Positions 7,403 to 15,136 of a stretch of 40,959 bases of DNA are shown here, one piece after another. Location of the stretch: contig SXOO01000262.1 in NCBI GenBank assembly GCA_005776725.1, positions 1 through 40,959 on the forward strand, in the 5' to 3' direction. The notes under the pieces are model-generated. The model saw only the letters and a program-made list of their open reading frames with translations. It was not told the DNA's origin and ran no database searches. Within the stretch, counting starts at the first letter, position 1. Each line of letters opens with the position of its first letter. A program made the translations under genes and the position numbers. This DNA is from Pseudomonadota bacterium (lineage in GTDB: Bacteria; Myxococcota_A; UBA9042; GCA-2863065).

Positions 7403-9018
7403 CCCCATCGGAGGCTGGGACCCTGGTCGTCATCGTCGGGCCCAGCCCCGAGCTCGAGGCGGAGGTGCGCGACGCCGCGGCAGGATACACGGTGCGCGTA
7501 GCGCCTGAGGTCGACGCTGCGCTCGACCGTGCACGCGTAGAGCGGCCGGCGGCGCTGGTACTGTCTGCGGACCTCGAGCGCGGCTTTGCGGTTTGCCGAC
7601 GGATCAAGCGCGACCCGGCCCTCGCCAGCCTGAGGCTCGTGCTCGCTTCAGCGCGGGCCAGCGACCAGGAGCTCGCCGACCACTCCCGCCTGCCCACACG
7701 CGCAGACGCGTACCTGCGGCTTCCCGCCGCCCGCGCCGACTGGGCCGCGGCGTTGGCGCTGCCGTCGCTGCCCCCGCCGCTGCCTGACGATGCGCTGCTG
7801 TTCTCGCTCGAGGTCACGCCGGGAGACGCAGCGGAATTCACTGGAGCGCGAGAGCGCGGAGGTGAACCGTTCCGGGGAGCTCTGCTGCCCCGGCCCCAAC
7901 AGGATTTGGACTTGTTGGCACGAGCCGGCACGCGCGGGATGTCCACCCTGCCGCCTGCGCCCGACCCGAGCGCGCTCGCCGCCGAGGCGCTCGACATGCC
8001 CGATCTCAGCGCGTTCGACCCACCCGCTGCTCCGGCGCGGCCCCCCACGACATCCGGCGAGCCTGACGATGATGGGTTCGACGCGATCCTCCGGGAGCTC
8101 GACCCGTTCGCCGATTTCCAGCCCCCACCTCCCGTGATCCACCCCACGGACCGTTGGGACCTGGCCCGCGAGACGCGGCTCTCGTCCACAGGCGAGCCGT
8201 GGGCGCTCGAGGATGCTCTGGCAGACGACCACTCGGGCCCGCCGGCCCCCGCCGCTCCCGACGTGGTGGAGTTGGTGCGCTCCGCTCCCGCAGAGGAGCC
8301 CCGGGCGAGCGTCCCGCCCCCGCCTCCGGAGCGGGATTACACGGCGCGAGCCCCGGTTGCTGCGTCGGCGCCGCTCACCTCCGCCCCGCCCGACCACGGC
8401 GCCCCGATGGCCTCGGGCTTCGATACGAACGCCGACGTTCACCCGGCTGGCGGACGCCGCAGAGCGGTGCCCGAGCCCGAGTTCGTTTCGCTCGACTCCG
8501 GGCTGAGCGCTCCGCCGCCGAGCAGTGAGTTCGTTGTGCCCCGGCGACGGGCTCCGGAGCCACGCGCCGTGGAGTCTTGGGACCCGAACGCGCCTCCGTC
8601 AGCGGCGCGCACCCGCGCTGCTCCCGAGGCGGTCGACCCGGAGGTCACGCGGCTCACCACGGCGCTCACGGCCGCGCGGGCGGAGGCCGACGTCCTGCGC
8701 CGGGAGCGCGACGAGACGCTCGGGCGCCTTCACGATCAACAAGTCGGCGCGCAACGGGCCGAGGAGGAGCTCAGGCGCGAGGTAACTCGGGCCCGGGATG
8801 AGAACGAAGCGCTGCGCAATGGCGGAGACGCACGGGCGGCAGAAGCCAAGGTCGCCGCGTTGGAAGCCCAGCTCGTGGCCGTTCGCGGTGAGGCCCAGCG
8901 TTGGCGCGCCTGCCACGCGGACGCGGTCGAGACGCTCAGGGCGATCGAAGAGCTGATGAGTCTGGCGCGCGAAGGCGCTGCGCGGCACGCCGAACTAGCG
9001 GCGCTCCCACACGAGTAA
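7399..9018 (+). CDS. FrzS-like pseudo-receiver protein with Pro-rich linker and C-terminal coiled coil
   Basis: 539 residues. Residues 1-120 resemble a response-regulator receiver. The third strand reads PAALVLSADLERGFAVCRRIKRD, so Ser takes the place of the phospho-acceptor Asp. The segment ADHSRLPTRADAYLRLP matches the FrzS-type pseudo-receivers of myxobacteria, which act in polarity and motility without phosphorylation. About 175-410 are Pro/Ala/Asp-rich, and 414-520 are a long heptad coiled coil. Residues about 145-171 are encoded by a copy of the dispersed repeat. The GTG start has AAGGAG 8 nt upstream and a GTGA overlap with the lipoprotein gene. A role in cell polarity or motility is inference from the FrzS resemblance. 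Confidence 0.75.
   Translation: MTPSEAGTLVVIVGPSPELEAEVRDAAAGYTVRVAPEVDAALDRARVERPAALVLSADLERGFAVCRRIKRDPALASLRLVLASARASDQELADHSRLPTRADAYLRLPAARADWAAALALPSLPPPLPDDALLFSLEVTPGDAAEFTGARERGGEPFRGALLPRPQQDLDLLARAGTRGMSTLPPAPDPSALAAEALDMPDLSAFDPPAAPARPPTTSGEPDDDGFDAILRELDPFADFQPPPPVIHPTDRWDLARETRLSSTGEPWALEDALADDHSGPPAPAAPDVVELVRSAPAEEPRASVPPPPPERDYTARAPVAASAPLTSAPPDHGAPMASGFDTNADVHPAGGRRRAVPEPEFVSLDSGLSAPPPSSEFVVPRRRAPEPRAVESWDPNAPPSAARTRAAPEAVDPEVTRLTTALTAARAEADVLRRERDETLGRLHDQQVGAQRAEEELRREVTRARDENEALRNGGDARAAEAKVAALEAQLVAVRGEAQRWRACHADAVETLRAIEELMSLAREGAARHAELAALPHE
7833..7909 (-). repeat. Dispersed repeat, copy 2 (inside a coding sequence, in frame)
   Basis: Reverse complement of the element at 5860-5935, with four identical blocks of 26, 11, 10 and 8 bases. 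One variable spacer is 7 bases here and 6 in copy 1. It is translated without a stop as residues about 145-171 of the pseudo-receiver protein (EFTGARERGGEPFRGALLPR onward), exactly at the junction of the receiver domain and the disordered linker. Confidence 0.8.
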
Positions 9019-9070
9019 CAGCCCGAGCGGGTGCGTGGCGCTCTGACGCGCGGGGACGGAGCCTAGCGGC

Positions 9071-9829
9071 TCAACCGCACCCGCGACGCCGGAAGCGGGT
9101 TCGCAGCTGCATCACCTTCTCGATGTAGCTGTAGTTCCCCGGCAATAGGCCCTGGGCCTTGGCCTTCTTCGACCACTTCGGGCCGGCGTGGTAGGCGGCA
9201 ACGGCGTAGTTGAGGTCGCCATCGAAGTAGTCGATGTAGCGGCGCAGCACGCGGACCCCGCACGCGAGGTTCTGGTCGGCGTCGCCGAGGTCGCCGCACT
9301 TGAAGTACTCGCCCGTGCTGGGCATCACCTGCATCAGCCCGGCGGCGCCAGTCCGCTTGTTGCGGGCGTCGGGGTTGTAGTCGCTCTCCACCCGCGCCAC
9401 GGCCATGATCAGCGCGGAGTCCACCCCGTGCTGCTCGGCGAGGCGCTCGGCGACCGGCTTGATCGCTTCACATCGGGCGCGCCCCGACTCAGACAGGGGC
9501 GCGATGCGCTTCGGCATGGGAAGCGGCGCCTCCGATACCGTTGGAGCACGCGCCTCGGGAGCGCGGGGCACGACCGCGGGGGTCACCGCAGCCATCGTCG
9601 GTTGGTTGGGTGCTGGGCTCCGCGGGGGAGGTGCGGCAGTTCGAACGGGCTCTTCGTCGTCGAAGGTCGCGGACTCCACCACCAGCCGGGCGGGCTCGCG
9701 GCGGATGCTGGCCTCCGGACCGCTGCACGAGGCCGTGGTCCCGATGAGGGTCGCGGCGCAAGACGCGTGGGCGCCAACGGTGATCGCCTGGCGGGCGACG
9801 GTCGTGATCAAGCTGAGCAAGGTCTCCAT
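9071..9829 (-). CDS. Soluble lytic transglycosylase (SLT family)
   Basis: 252 residues. A hydrophobic N-terminus acts as a signal or anchor, followed by a Pro/Ala linker to about 110 and an SLT/lysozyme-like domain (about 118-245). Motifs: RVESDYNPDA with catalytic Glu148, GAAGLMQVMPST, and AVAAYHAGP near the end. The enzyme cleaves the MurNAc-GlcNAc bond of peptidoglycan with anhydro-MurNAc formation in the periplasm. The ATG at 9829 is preferred to a longer in-frame extension (to 9961) because GGAG lies 8 nt upstream and the extension is uncharacteristic. It is convergent with the pseudo-receiver gene (52-bp gap without a clear terminator). Confidence 0.88.
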   Translation of the reverse strand: METLLSLITTVARQAITVGAHASCAATLIGTTASCSGPEASIRREPARLVVESATFDDEEPVRTAAPPPRSPAPNQPTMAAVTPAVVPRAPEARAPTVSEAPLPMPKRIAPLSESGRARCEAIKPVAERLAEQHGVDSALIMAVARVESDYNPDARNKRTGAAGLMQVMPSTGEYFKCGDLGDADQNLACGVRVLRRYIDYFDGDLNYAVAAYHAGPKWSKKAKAQGLLPGNYSYIEKVMQLRTRFRRRGCG

Positions 9830-9902
9830 CGGATGATCTCCAGCGGTGCGACCGTTGGGTCTGCAAGGATCAGTCTCGGTCGTTCCGGCTCGGAGTTGAA
9901 GT

Positions 9903-9931
9903 AGAATCTTGATGATGGGCGATTTTATCAA
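9903..9931 (-). promoter_or_regulatory. Predicted promoter of the lytic transglycosylase gene
   Basis: On the minus strand TTGATA (9931-9926), 17-bp spacer, GATTCT (9908-9903), about 73 nt before the ATG. It lies in one of the few A+T-rich stretches of the window. TTGAT and ATCAA arms form a partial dyad over the same bases. Confidence 0.4.
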
Positions 9932-10020
9932 CAGTTTTGGCTCCATGCTGCCTCTTCCCACCCTCTCTCCACTCGGGCACAGTGCGCCCCAGTGAACGGT
10001 CGAGGGGACGTTTGACGGCG

Positions 10021-11859
10021 ATGGCCCGCATTCCTTCAGCGCAGCAGCTCAGGAAGCGCGCGCATGACACGGTCTCGCTGGCGGTCACGCTCCGACGGGG
10101 CGGGCGGCTCGCCGAGGCCATCACGGCGTACGAGCGCGCTTCGGCGGACTTCGAAGCGGTCGGGGACCGGGAGGCTGCCGCGGCCACGGCCAACAACGCA
10201 GGGACCACGTGTTTGCTCGGCGGAAATCCGGCCGCAGCGGAGGAGCACTTCGCGAGGGCCACCGCGCTCTCTGTCGGTCCGAGCCGTGCCGCGGCGAACG
10301 CCATGGGCAACCTCGGGCTCGTGGCGCGCGAGCGGGGAGACCTGGTCACTGCTGCCGAGTGGTTCCACCGCGCGCGAGAGGCGCACCGCGAGGCCGGCAA
10401 TCCGGGCGGCGCCGCCGAGTGCCTTGGCAACCTCGGGCTGAATGCACTTGCTCGGCAGGAGCTCGGCGAGGCGCAGCGCCTGCTCACCGAAGCTCTGGTG
10501 GAGTTTCGGCAGCTGGGCCTTCCCGGAGGAGTGATCACCGCGCTCAACGCCCTCGGGGAGGTTCGGCGGTCCCTCGGCGACACGGCGGGCGCCCGGGACC
10601 GCTTCGCCGAGTCGCTCTCGGTCGCCGAGGCCGCGGGCCTGTCGGACGGTCGGCGGATTGCGCTGCAGAACCTGGGTAACCTCGCTCGGCAGGCCGGGGA
10701 TCTCGCCGAGGCCGAGCGGGCCTACAGCGTCGCGCTGTCACACGCCCGCTCAGCGGGTGATGTCCCGGCGGCGCGGGCCGCCCTGAACAACCTGGCCCAC
10801 GTGTTCACTGCGTCGGGGCGGCGCGACGATGCCCGGCGCGCCCTGGAGGAGAGCCTCGAGCTGAGCCCTCCGGGGACCTCCGGCGTGTCGTATGCCACCG
10901 ATCTCGCCAACCTCGCCTCGCTGGACCAGGAGGAAGGCGGCCTGGACGACGTGCTCGCGCGCCTTCGCCGCGCAGAGCGGCTGTTCACTGACGCGGCGCG
11001 ACCGCGCGAAGCGCTCCTGGTGCGGCTCGGCGCCGCCCAGGTGCGGGCGCAGCTGGGCGATCTCCAGGGGGCTCGAGAGGAGCTTGCGGCTGTGGAGCAC
11101 CGCGCGGGCGAGGTCTCGAACGAGCCGATCGCGCTGGCCGCCGCGGCGAGCCTAGCCGGCCTGTCGGTGTGCCGGACGCCCTTCTCCGAGAGCGAGCGCT
11201 CCCTCCGCGAGTGCGCGATGCGCTTCGAGGCGCTCGGTGACCGTCGCGGTCGCGCCTCGTCGCTCGGGCTTCGGGCGGAGGTGCTCGGCTGGATGGGCCG
11301 ATGGACCGAGGCCGACGGGCTCGCACGCGAAGCCGAGGCGTTCTTCAGGGAGTCGGCGATCCCCCAGGGGGCCGCCGACGTCTTGACGTTGCAGGCATCG
11401 CTGGCTGAGCGTCGCGGAGACCCCGAGGCGGCCACAGTCGGATACGCCGCCGCCCTCTCCGCTCAGGTTGCCCTCGGGCTGCCGTTGGGCCGCGCCCGCG
11501 CCCACCTCGGCCTCGCGCGTTCCGCCTTGTGGCGGGGGCGCCGCGCCGAGTCTTCGGAGCACGTGGTCGCCGCGAGGCGCCTCTTCGAGAGGTTCCCCCA
11601 CGCGGCCGGCCTCGCCGAGTGCGCGGTGTTGTCAGCGTGGGGGAGCGGCGACGCGGCAGAGCTGCGCCGCGTGCTACCCCAGGTGGAGGCGCTGGAGCTG
11701 GCAGCCCTCCGCGCGCTCGCGGCCCTCGTCCTCCTGTCTTGGGATCCAGCGGACCAGGCGAGCCGGGACGCCCTGGAGGCGCTGGAGTCCCGGCTCGGCG
11801 CGGCCCTTTGGTCGGCGGCGCGGACGCTCCTGAACGAGCAGGGCCCGCGACACAGCTGA
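10021..11859 (+). CDS. Tetratricopeptide-repeat protein
   Basis: 612 residues made almost wholly of TPR helices, with repeated signatures such as NNAGTTCLLGGNPAAAEEHF, AMGNLGLVARERGDLVTAAEW and CLGNLGLNALARQELGEAQR. At least ten repeats lie between about 15 and 510, and the last 100 residues are more divergent. There is no signal peptide, catalytic or DNA-binding domain, so it is a cytoplasmic scaffold or protein-protein adaptor. ATG at 10021 is used. GAGGGG about 13 nt upstream is far from it, and a TTG at 10012 is better spaced, so the true start could be three codons earlier. The following gene is on the same strand 61 bp later. Confidence 0.8.
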   Translation: MARIPSAQQLRKRAHDTVSLAVTLRRGGRLAEAITAYERASADFEAVGDREAAAATANNAGTTCLLGGNPAAAEEHFARATALSVGPSRAAANAMGNLGLVARERGDLVTAAEWFHRAREAHREAGNPGGAAECLGNLGLNALARQELGEAQRLLTEALVEFRQLGLPGGVITALNALGEVRRSLGDTAGARDRFAESLSVAEAAGLSDGRRIALQNLGNLARQAGDLAEAERAYSVALSHARSAGDVPAARAALNNLAHVFTASGRRDDARRALEESLELSPPGTSGVSYATDLANLASLDQEEGGLDDVLARLRRAERLFTDAARPREALLVRLGAAQVRAQLGDLQGAREELAAVEHRAGEVSNEPIALAAAASLAGLSVCRTPFSESERSLRECAMRFEALGDRRGRASSLGLRAEVLGWMGRWTEADGLAREAEAFFRESAIPQGAADVLTLQASLAERRGDPEAATVGYAAALSAQVALGLPLGRARAHLGLARSALWRGRRAESSEHVVAARRLFERFPHAAGLAECAVLSAWGSGDAAELRRVLPQVEALELAALRALAALVLLSWDPADQASRDALEALESRLGAALWSAARTLLNEQGPRHS

Positions 11860-11920
11860 CGCGTCAGCCGTGCGTCCTGCGGCTGGAGGAACGGTCCCGT
11901 CTACGGTAAACCGGCGCCCC

Positions 11921-13000
11921 ATGGAACTGCGTGTCTCCCAGATCCCCGAAGCTGTGCAGCGGCGCTGGCTCGCCGACCTCCTGACGCGTTGGACCTCGGT
12001 CAACGCGACCGACTGCGGGAGGAAGCTTCGACCTCCCTCGTTCGCGCTCATCGACACCGTGGGGATCCTCGGGCGGTGGGACGGGAAGGGCCGAGTCCTC
12101 TCGATCAACGTGCGCCACCTCGCCACGGACACCTGGGCGGAGGTGGAGGAGACGCTCCGCCACGAAATGGCCCACCAGCTGGTCCAGGAGGTGCTGGGGG
12201 GCGTCGACTCCCCGGCCCATGGAGAGCTGTTCGCGAGGGCCTGCGCGCAGCTCAGAATCCAGCCATCCACCTCGGGACCTGCCGCCACGCCCGAGCAGAC
12301 GCGCGTGGTTGCGCGGATTCGCAAGCTCCTCACGCTCAGCGAGTCCGACAACGAGCACGAGGCGCAGACGGCCATGGCGCACGCCAACAAGCTCCTGCTG
12401 CGTCACAACATTGACCGCGTCGGCGTGGAAGCCCCAGACGCCGCGTACGGGAGCCGGCGCGTCGGCGAGCCCGTCGGCAGGATCTCGGCCGAGCGGAAGC
12501 TCCTGTCGAACATCCTTCAGTCGCACTTCTTCGTGAAGTGCATCTGGATCAGAACGCGCCGCGCGGTCGACGACCGTGAGGTCTCGTTTCTGGAGATCGT
12601 GGGTCAACACGACAGCCTCGAGCTCGCCAGCTATGCCCACGACTACCTGGAGCGCCTCCTCGACGAGCTCTGGGAGCGGTATCGCCGCCAACCTCAGCGC
12701 GGCCGCGTGGTCCGGGGCTCGGACCGCGGCGGCTACCGTGTCGGCCTGCTCATGGGCTTCAAGGAGCACCTCGACGCCCAGTCTCGTCGCCACGAGCAGG
12801 AGGGCCTCGTCTGGCTCGGGGACCCGGGCGCCGACGCGCTGTACGAGCGCCGCCACCCGCGGACGAGCCGCCTCTCCGCCGGGAGCTACCGGGGGGGCTC
12901 CGCGCACGATCAGGGGCGCGCTGACGGTCGGAACATCCGGATTCGTCCGGGTTTGCAAGGGGGCAGCCCGGTGTCTAGAGGCCGACTCCTGCCGGGCTGA
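11921..13000 (+). CDS. SprT-like metallopeptidase domain joined to DUF2786
   Basis: 359 residues. The N-terminal half carries HEMAHQ (81-86), the zinc-binding HExxH motif of SprT/WLM-like metallopeptidases, after SINVRHLA. About 131-165 (RIRKLLTLSESDNEHEAQTA and following HANKLLLRHNI) are a DUF2786 domain, and the rest has the features usually found after DUF2786. DUF2786 proteins are common in phages, plasmids and bacterial genomes; their function is not established. SprT relatives process DNA-protein crosslinks in eukaryotes, so a role in nucleic-acid maintenance is possible. The ATG at 11921 starts the conserved sequence. A GTG at 11870 would add 17 unlikely residues. No good Shine-Dalgarno is seen. 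Confidence 0.75.
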   Translation: MELRVSQIPEAVQRRWLADLLTRWTSVNATDCGRKLRPPSFALIDTVGILGRWDGKGRVLSINVRHLATDTWAEVEETLRHEMAHQLVQEVLGGVDSPAHGELFARACAQLRIQPSTSGPAATPEQTRVVARIRKLLTLSESDNEHEAQTAMAHANKLLLRHNIDRVGVEAPDAAYGSRRVGEPVGRISAERKLLSNILQSHFFVKCIWIRTRRAVDDREVSFLEIVGQHDSLELASYAHDYLERLLDELWERYRRQPQRGRVVRGSDRGGYRVGLLMGFKEHLDAQSRRHEQEGLVWLGDPGADALYERRHPRTSRLSAGSYRGGSAHDQGRADGRNIRIRPGLQGGSPVSRGRLLPG

Positions 13001-13112
13001 GCACGCCCACTGGCGCTGGCGTGCCTGGAGACCCAAGAGACCGCGCAGCGCGGGGCGCGCACCAGGGCGCGTCCAACGTCCGGCCCCGGACCTCGCTGAA
13101 CGGGTAGGTTGG

Positions 13113-13140
13113 TTGGCAATCCGGCCTCTGCGAGTAAGCT
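13113..13140 (+). promoter_or_regulatory. Predicted near-leaderless promoter of the patatin gene
   Basis: TTGGCA (13113-13118), 16-bp spacer, TAAGCT (13135-13140), then 9 nt to the ATG at 13150. The geometry (31 nt from the -35 box to the start codon) matches four other starts in the window. There is no Shine-Dalgarno. The rest of 13001-13149 is G+C-rich and featureless. Confidence 0.5.
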
Positions 13141-13149
13141 CGGCGGTCC

Positions 13150-14493
13150 ATGGGTCTCACCGTCATCGAGAAGTCTCACCTCGTCCGAAAGAAGCGCGAC
13201 AACCCCAAGGTCGCGCTGGTCCTCGCGGGCGGGGCGATCAGCGGCGGCGCCTTCAAGTTGGGCGGTCTTCTGGCGCTCAACACGTACCTCGAAGGCCGCA
13301 AGATGAACGAGCTGGACCTCTACGTGGGGGTCTCGGCGGGAGCGTTCCTCGCGGCGCCGCTATCGGCGGGTGTGCCCGCCGAGGAGCTGATACGCAGCGT
13401 CTACGGTGGCTCGCCCATCATCTCCCAGTTCCGACCCTGGCACTTCTACTGGCCCAACTTCTCCGAGTACGTGTCGAGGCCCCTGCGTGCGGTCCGCGAT
13501 GGCGCTACCGCCGGACCGGCGATGGCGCGCGCGTTCTACGAGGTGCTCCGGAGCCATCGCGGGCGGCGGCTGTTCCTCGACTTCGTCAAGGAGCCGGGGT
13601 GGGCGCGCGCCGAGCGGCTGATGACCCCGGTCCTTCAGGAGGCCTTCGGAACGGCGGCGCTCTCCACTTCGCTGCTCCAGTACGTGCCCAGCGGCATCTT
13701 CGACTCGAAGCCGCTCGAGGGCTTCGTGCGCGAGAACCTCGAACGCAACCGGCTGCCAAACAACTTCAAGCTGTTGCACCTCCTGCGGCGCAACAGCCTC
13801 TACATCTTCGCGACCAACCTCAACACGGCGCGCTCGGTGCTCTTCGGGCACGACGAAGACAACTCGGCCACCATCAGCGAGGCCGTGCAGGCCTCCTGCA
13901 GCATCCCCGGGTTCTTCAAGCCCACGCGGATCGGCAAGGACGACTACCTCGACGGCGGCGTCCAGCGCACGGCCAACATCTCGCAGGCGGCGGCCAAGGG
14001 GGCGGATCTCATCATCGCCTACAACCCGTTCCGCCCCTACGTGAACGTGGGCGACGGGCGCGACCGCCGGTACCGCTCAATGGCCGAGATGGGCCCGGGA
14101 GTCGTCCTGGACCAGACGTTCCGCTCGCTGCTGCACAGCCGGCTCGAGCTGGGCGTGAAGCGGCTGGCGCTCGACCCGCGGTTCCGCGGCGACCTGCTGC
14201 TGATCGAACCCACCGAAGACAACGCGGAGATGTTCAACATCAGCCCCATCGACTTCTGGCGGCGGGCCGTCGCGGCGGAGACGGGCTATCTCAGCGTGAA
14301 GGCCACGTTGGAACGGCACCACGCCCGCATCACGCGCATCTTCGAGGCGCACGGCTTCCGGACCAACCTCCAGCGGCTGAAGGAGGACGCCACAGCCCTG
14401 CGCGCCGCCCGGGAGGCCGATCAGAGCGTGTTCGACGTCCTCGAACACGGCGACGAGGCGCCGCCCGCGTCGCGCCTCCGCGTGGTCAAGTGA
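13150..14493 (+). CDS. Patatin-like phospholipase
   Basis: 447 residues. Visible motifs are the oxyanion loop LAGGAISGGAFKLG (25-38), the nucleophile elbow GVSAGA (Ser62) and the catalytic Asp in YLDGGV (Asp268), giving a complete Ser/Asp dyad. Patatins hydrolyse acyl chains from phospholipids. The region after 300 (FRPYVNVGDGRDRRYRSMAE onward) is longer than minimal patatins. There is no signal peptide, so it is either cytoplasmic or exported by a non-Sec route. It is the first gene of five on the same strand; its stop overlaps the next GTG (GTGA). Confidence 0.9.
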   Translation: MGLTVIEKSHLVRKKRDNPKVALVLAGGAISGGAFKLGGLLALNTYLEGRKMNELDLYVGVSAGAFLAAPLSAGVPAEELIRSVYGGSPIISQFRPWHFYWPNFSEYVSRPLRAVRDGATAGPAMARAFYEVLRSHRGRRLFLDFVKEPGWARAERLMTPVLQEAFGTAALSTSLLQYVPSGIFDSKPLEGFVRENLERNRLPNNFKLLHLLRRNSLYIFATNLNTARSVLFGHDEDNSATISEAVQASCSIPGFFKPTRIGKDDYLDGGVQRTANISQAAAKGADLIIAYNPFRPYVNVGDGRDRRYRSMAEMGPGVVLDQTFRSLLHSRLELGVKRLALDPRFRGDLLLIEPTEDNAEMFNISPIDFWRRAVAAETGYLSVKATLERHHARITRIFEAHGFRTNLQRLKEDATALRAAREADQSVFDVLEHGDEAPPASRLRVVK

Positions 14494-15080
14494 AGCATCT
14501 CCTGCTCCTCGGTCTCTGCGTGTGGAGCTGCCGCAAGGACGCGCCACCCGGCGGGTGCACCCCGGAGGGCGGGCTCACCTGCGCTGCCAACGCCGTTCAG
14601 GTGTGTGCCAGCGGTGCCGTTGTGGAGGGCGTGCCGTGCCCCGGCGGATGTACGGAGTCCGGCGGCGTGGTTCGCTGCGTCACCGACCGAAACACCCTCA
14701 CGGCGCCCGTCGGCGCCGTCTGCCAGCCCGGGATGGTGGTCTGCAGCCACACGTCTACGGAGCTGCTCACCTGCGTCGACGGCCGCCTCGCGGCGGGCGC
14801 CGTGTGCCCCAAGGGCTGCGTGGACGAGGGAGAGGGCAGGGCGATCTATTGTCTCGACGCCAACGAGGGGATCCGATTCCCCAGCGGCTTCCCGTGCCCC
14901 GGATTCCGGACCGGGGCGACCGACGGTCGAGAGCGCGCGTGCGGCACCGATGGTCAGACTCTGCTCGTTTGCGAGGGCGGGACGCTGGTGCCGGAGGAGC
15001 GCCGCTGCCAGGAGTGCATCCAGACCCGCTCCGGTACGGTGAGCTGCCTCACCACGGAAGGCGAGGTGCTCGCGCTCTGA
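14490..15080 (+). CDS. Small cysteine-rich secreted lipoprotein
   Basis: 196 residues. A short hydrophobic leader ends at VWSC (Cys14), a marginal lipobox because of Trp at -2. The mature part has about 20 Cys residues in repeated C-x(n)-C patterns (GGCTPEGGLTC, PCPGGCTESGG, VCPKGCVDEGEG), suggesting a chain of small disulfide-stabilised modules. I do not recognise a family. The GTG start overlaps the patatin stop (GTGA), so the pair is co-translated. The same frame continues far upstream as an antisense-like shadow, which I reject because the signal peptide starts here. Confidence 0.7.
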   Translation: MKHLLLLGLCVWSCRKDAPPGGCTPEGGLTCAANAVQVCASGAVVEGVPCPGGCTESGGVVRCVTDRNTLTAPVGAVCQPGMVVCSHTSTELLTCVDGRLAAGAVCPKGCVDEGEGRAIYCLDANEGIRFPSGFPCPGFRTGATDGRERACGTDGQTLLVCEGGTLVPEERRCQECIQTRSGTVSCLTTEGEVLAL

Positions 15081-15136
15081 GGGCTGGTCGCTGTGCTCGG
15101 GATGTGAAATCCTCCCCGACCTCGGAGGAACGTCCC

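Noticed and set aside
12576..14489. Long plus-strand frame in front of the Cys-rich lipoprotein
   Set aside because: It overlaps the SprT-like and patatin genes in another frame and is Arg/Pro-rich shadow sequence. The signal peptide begins at GTG 14490.
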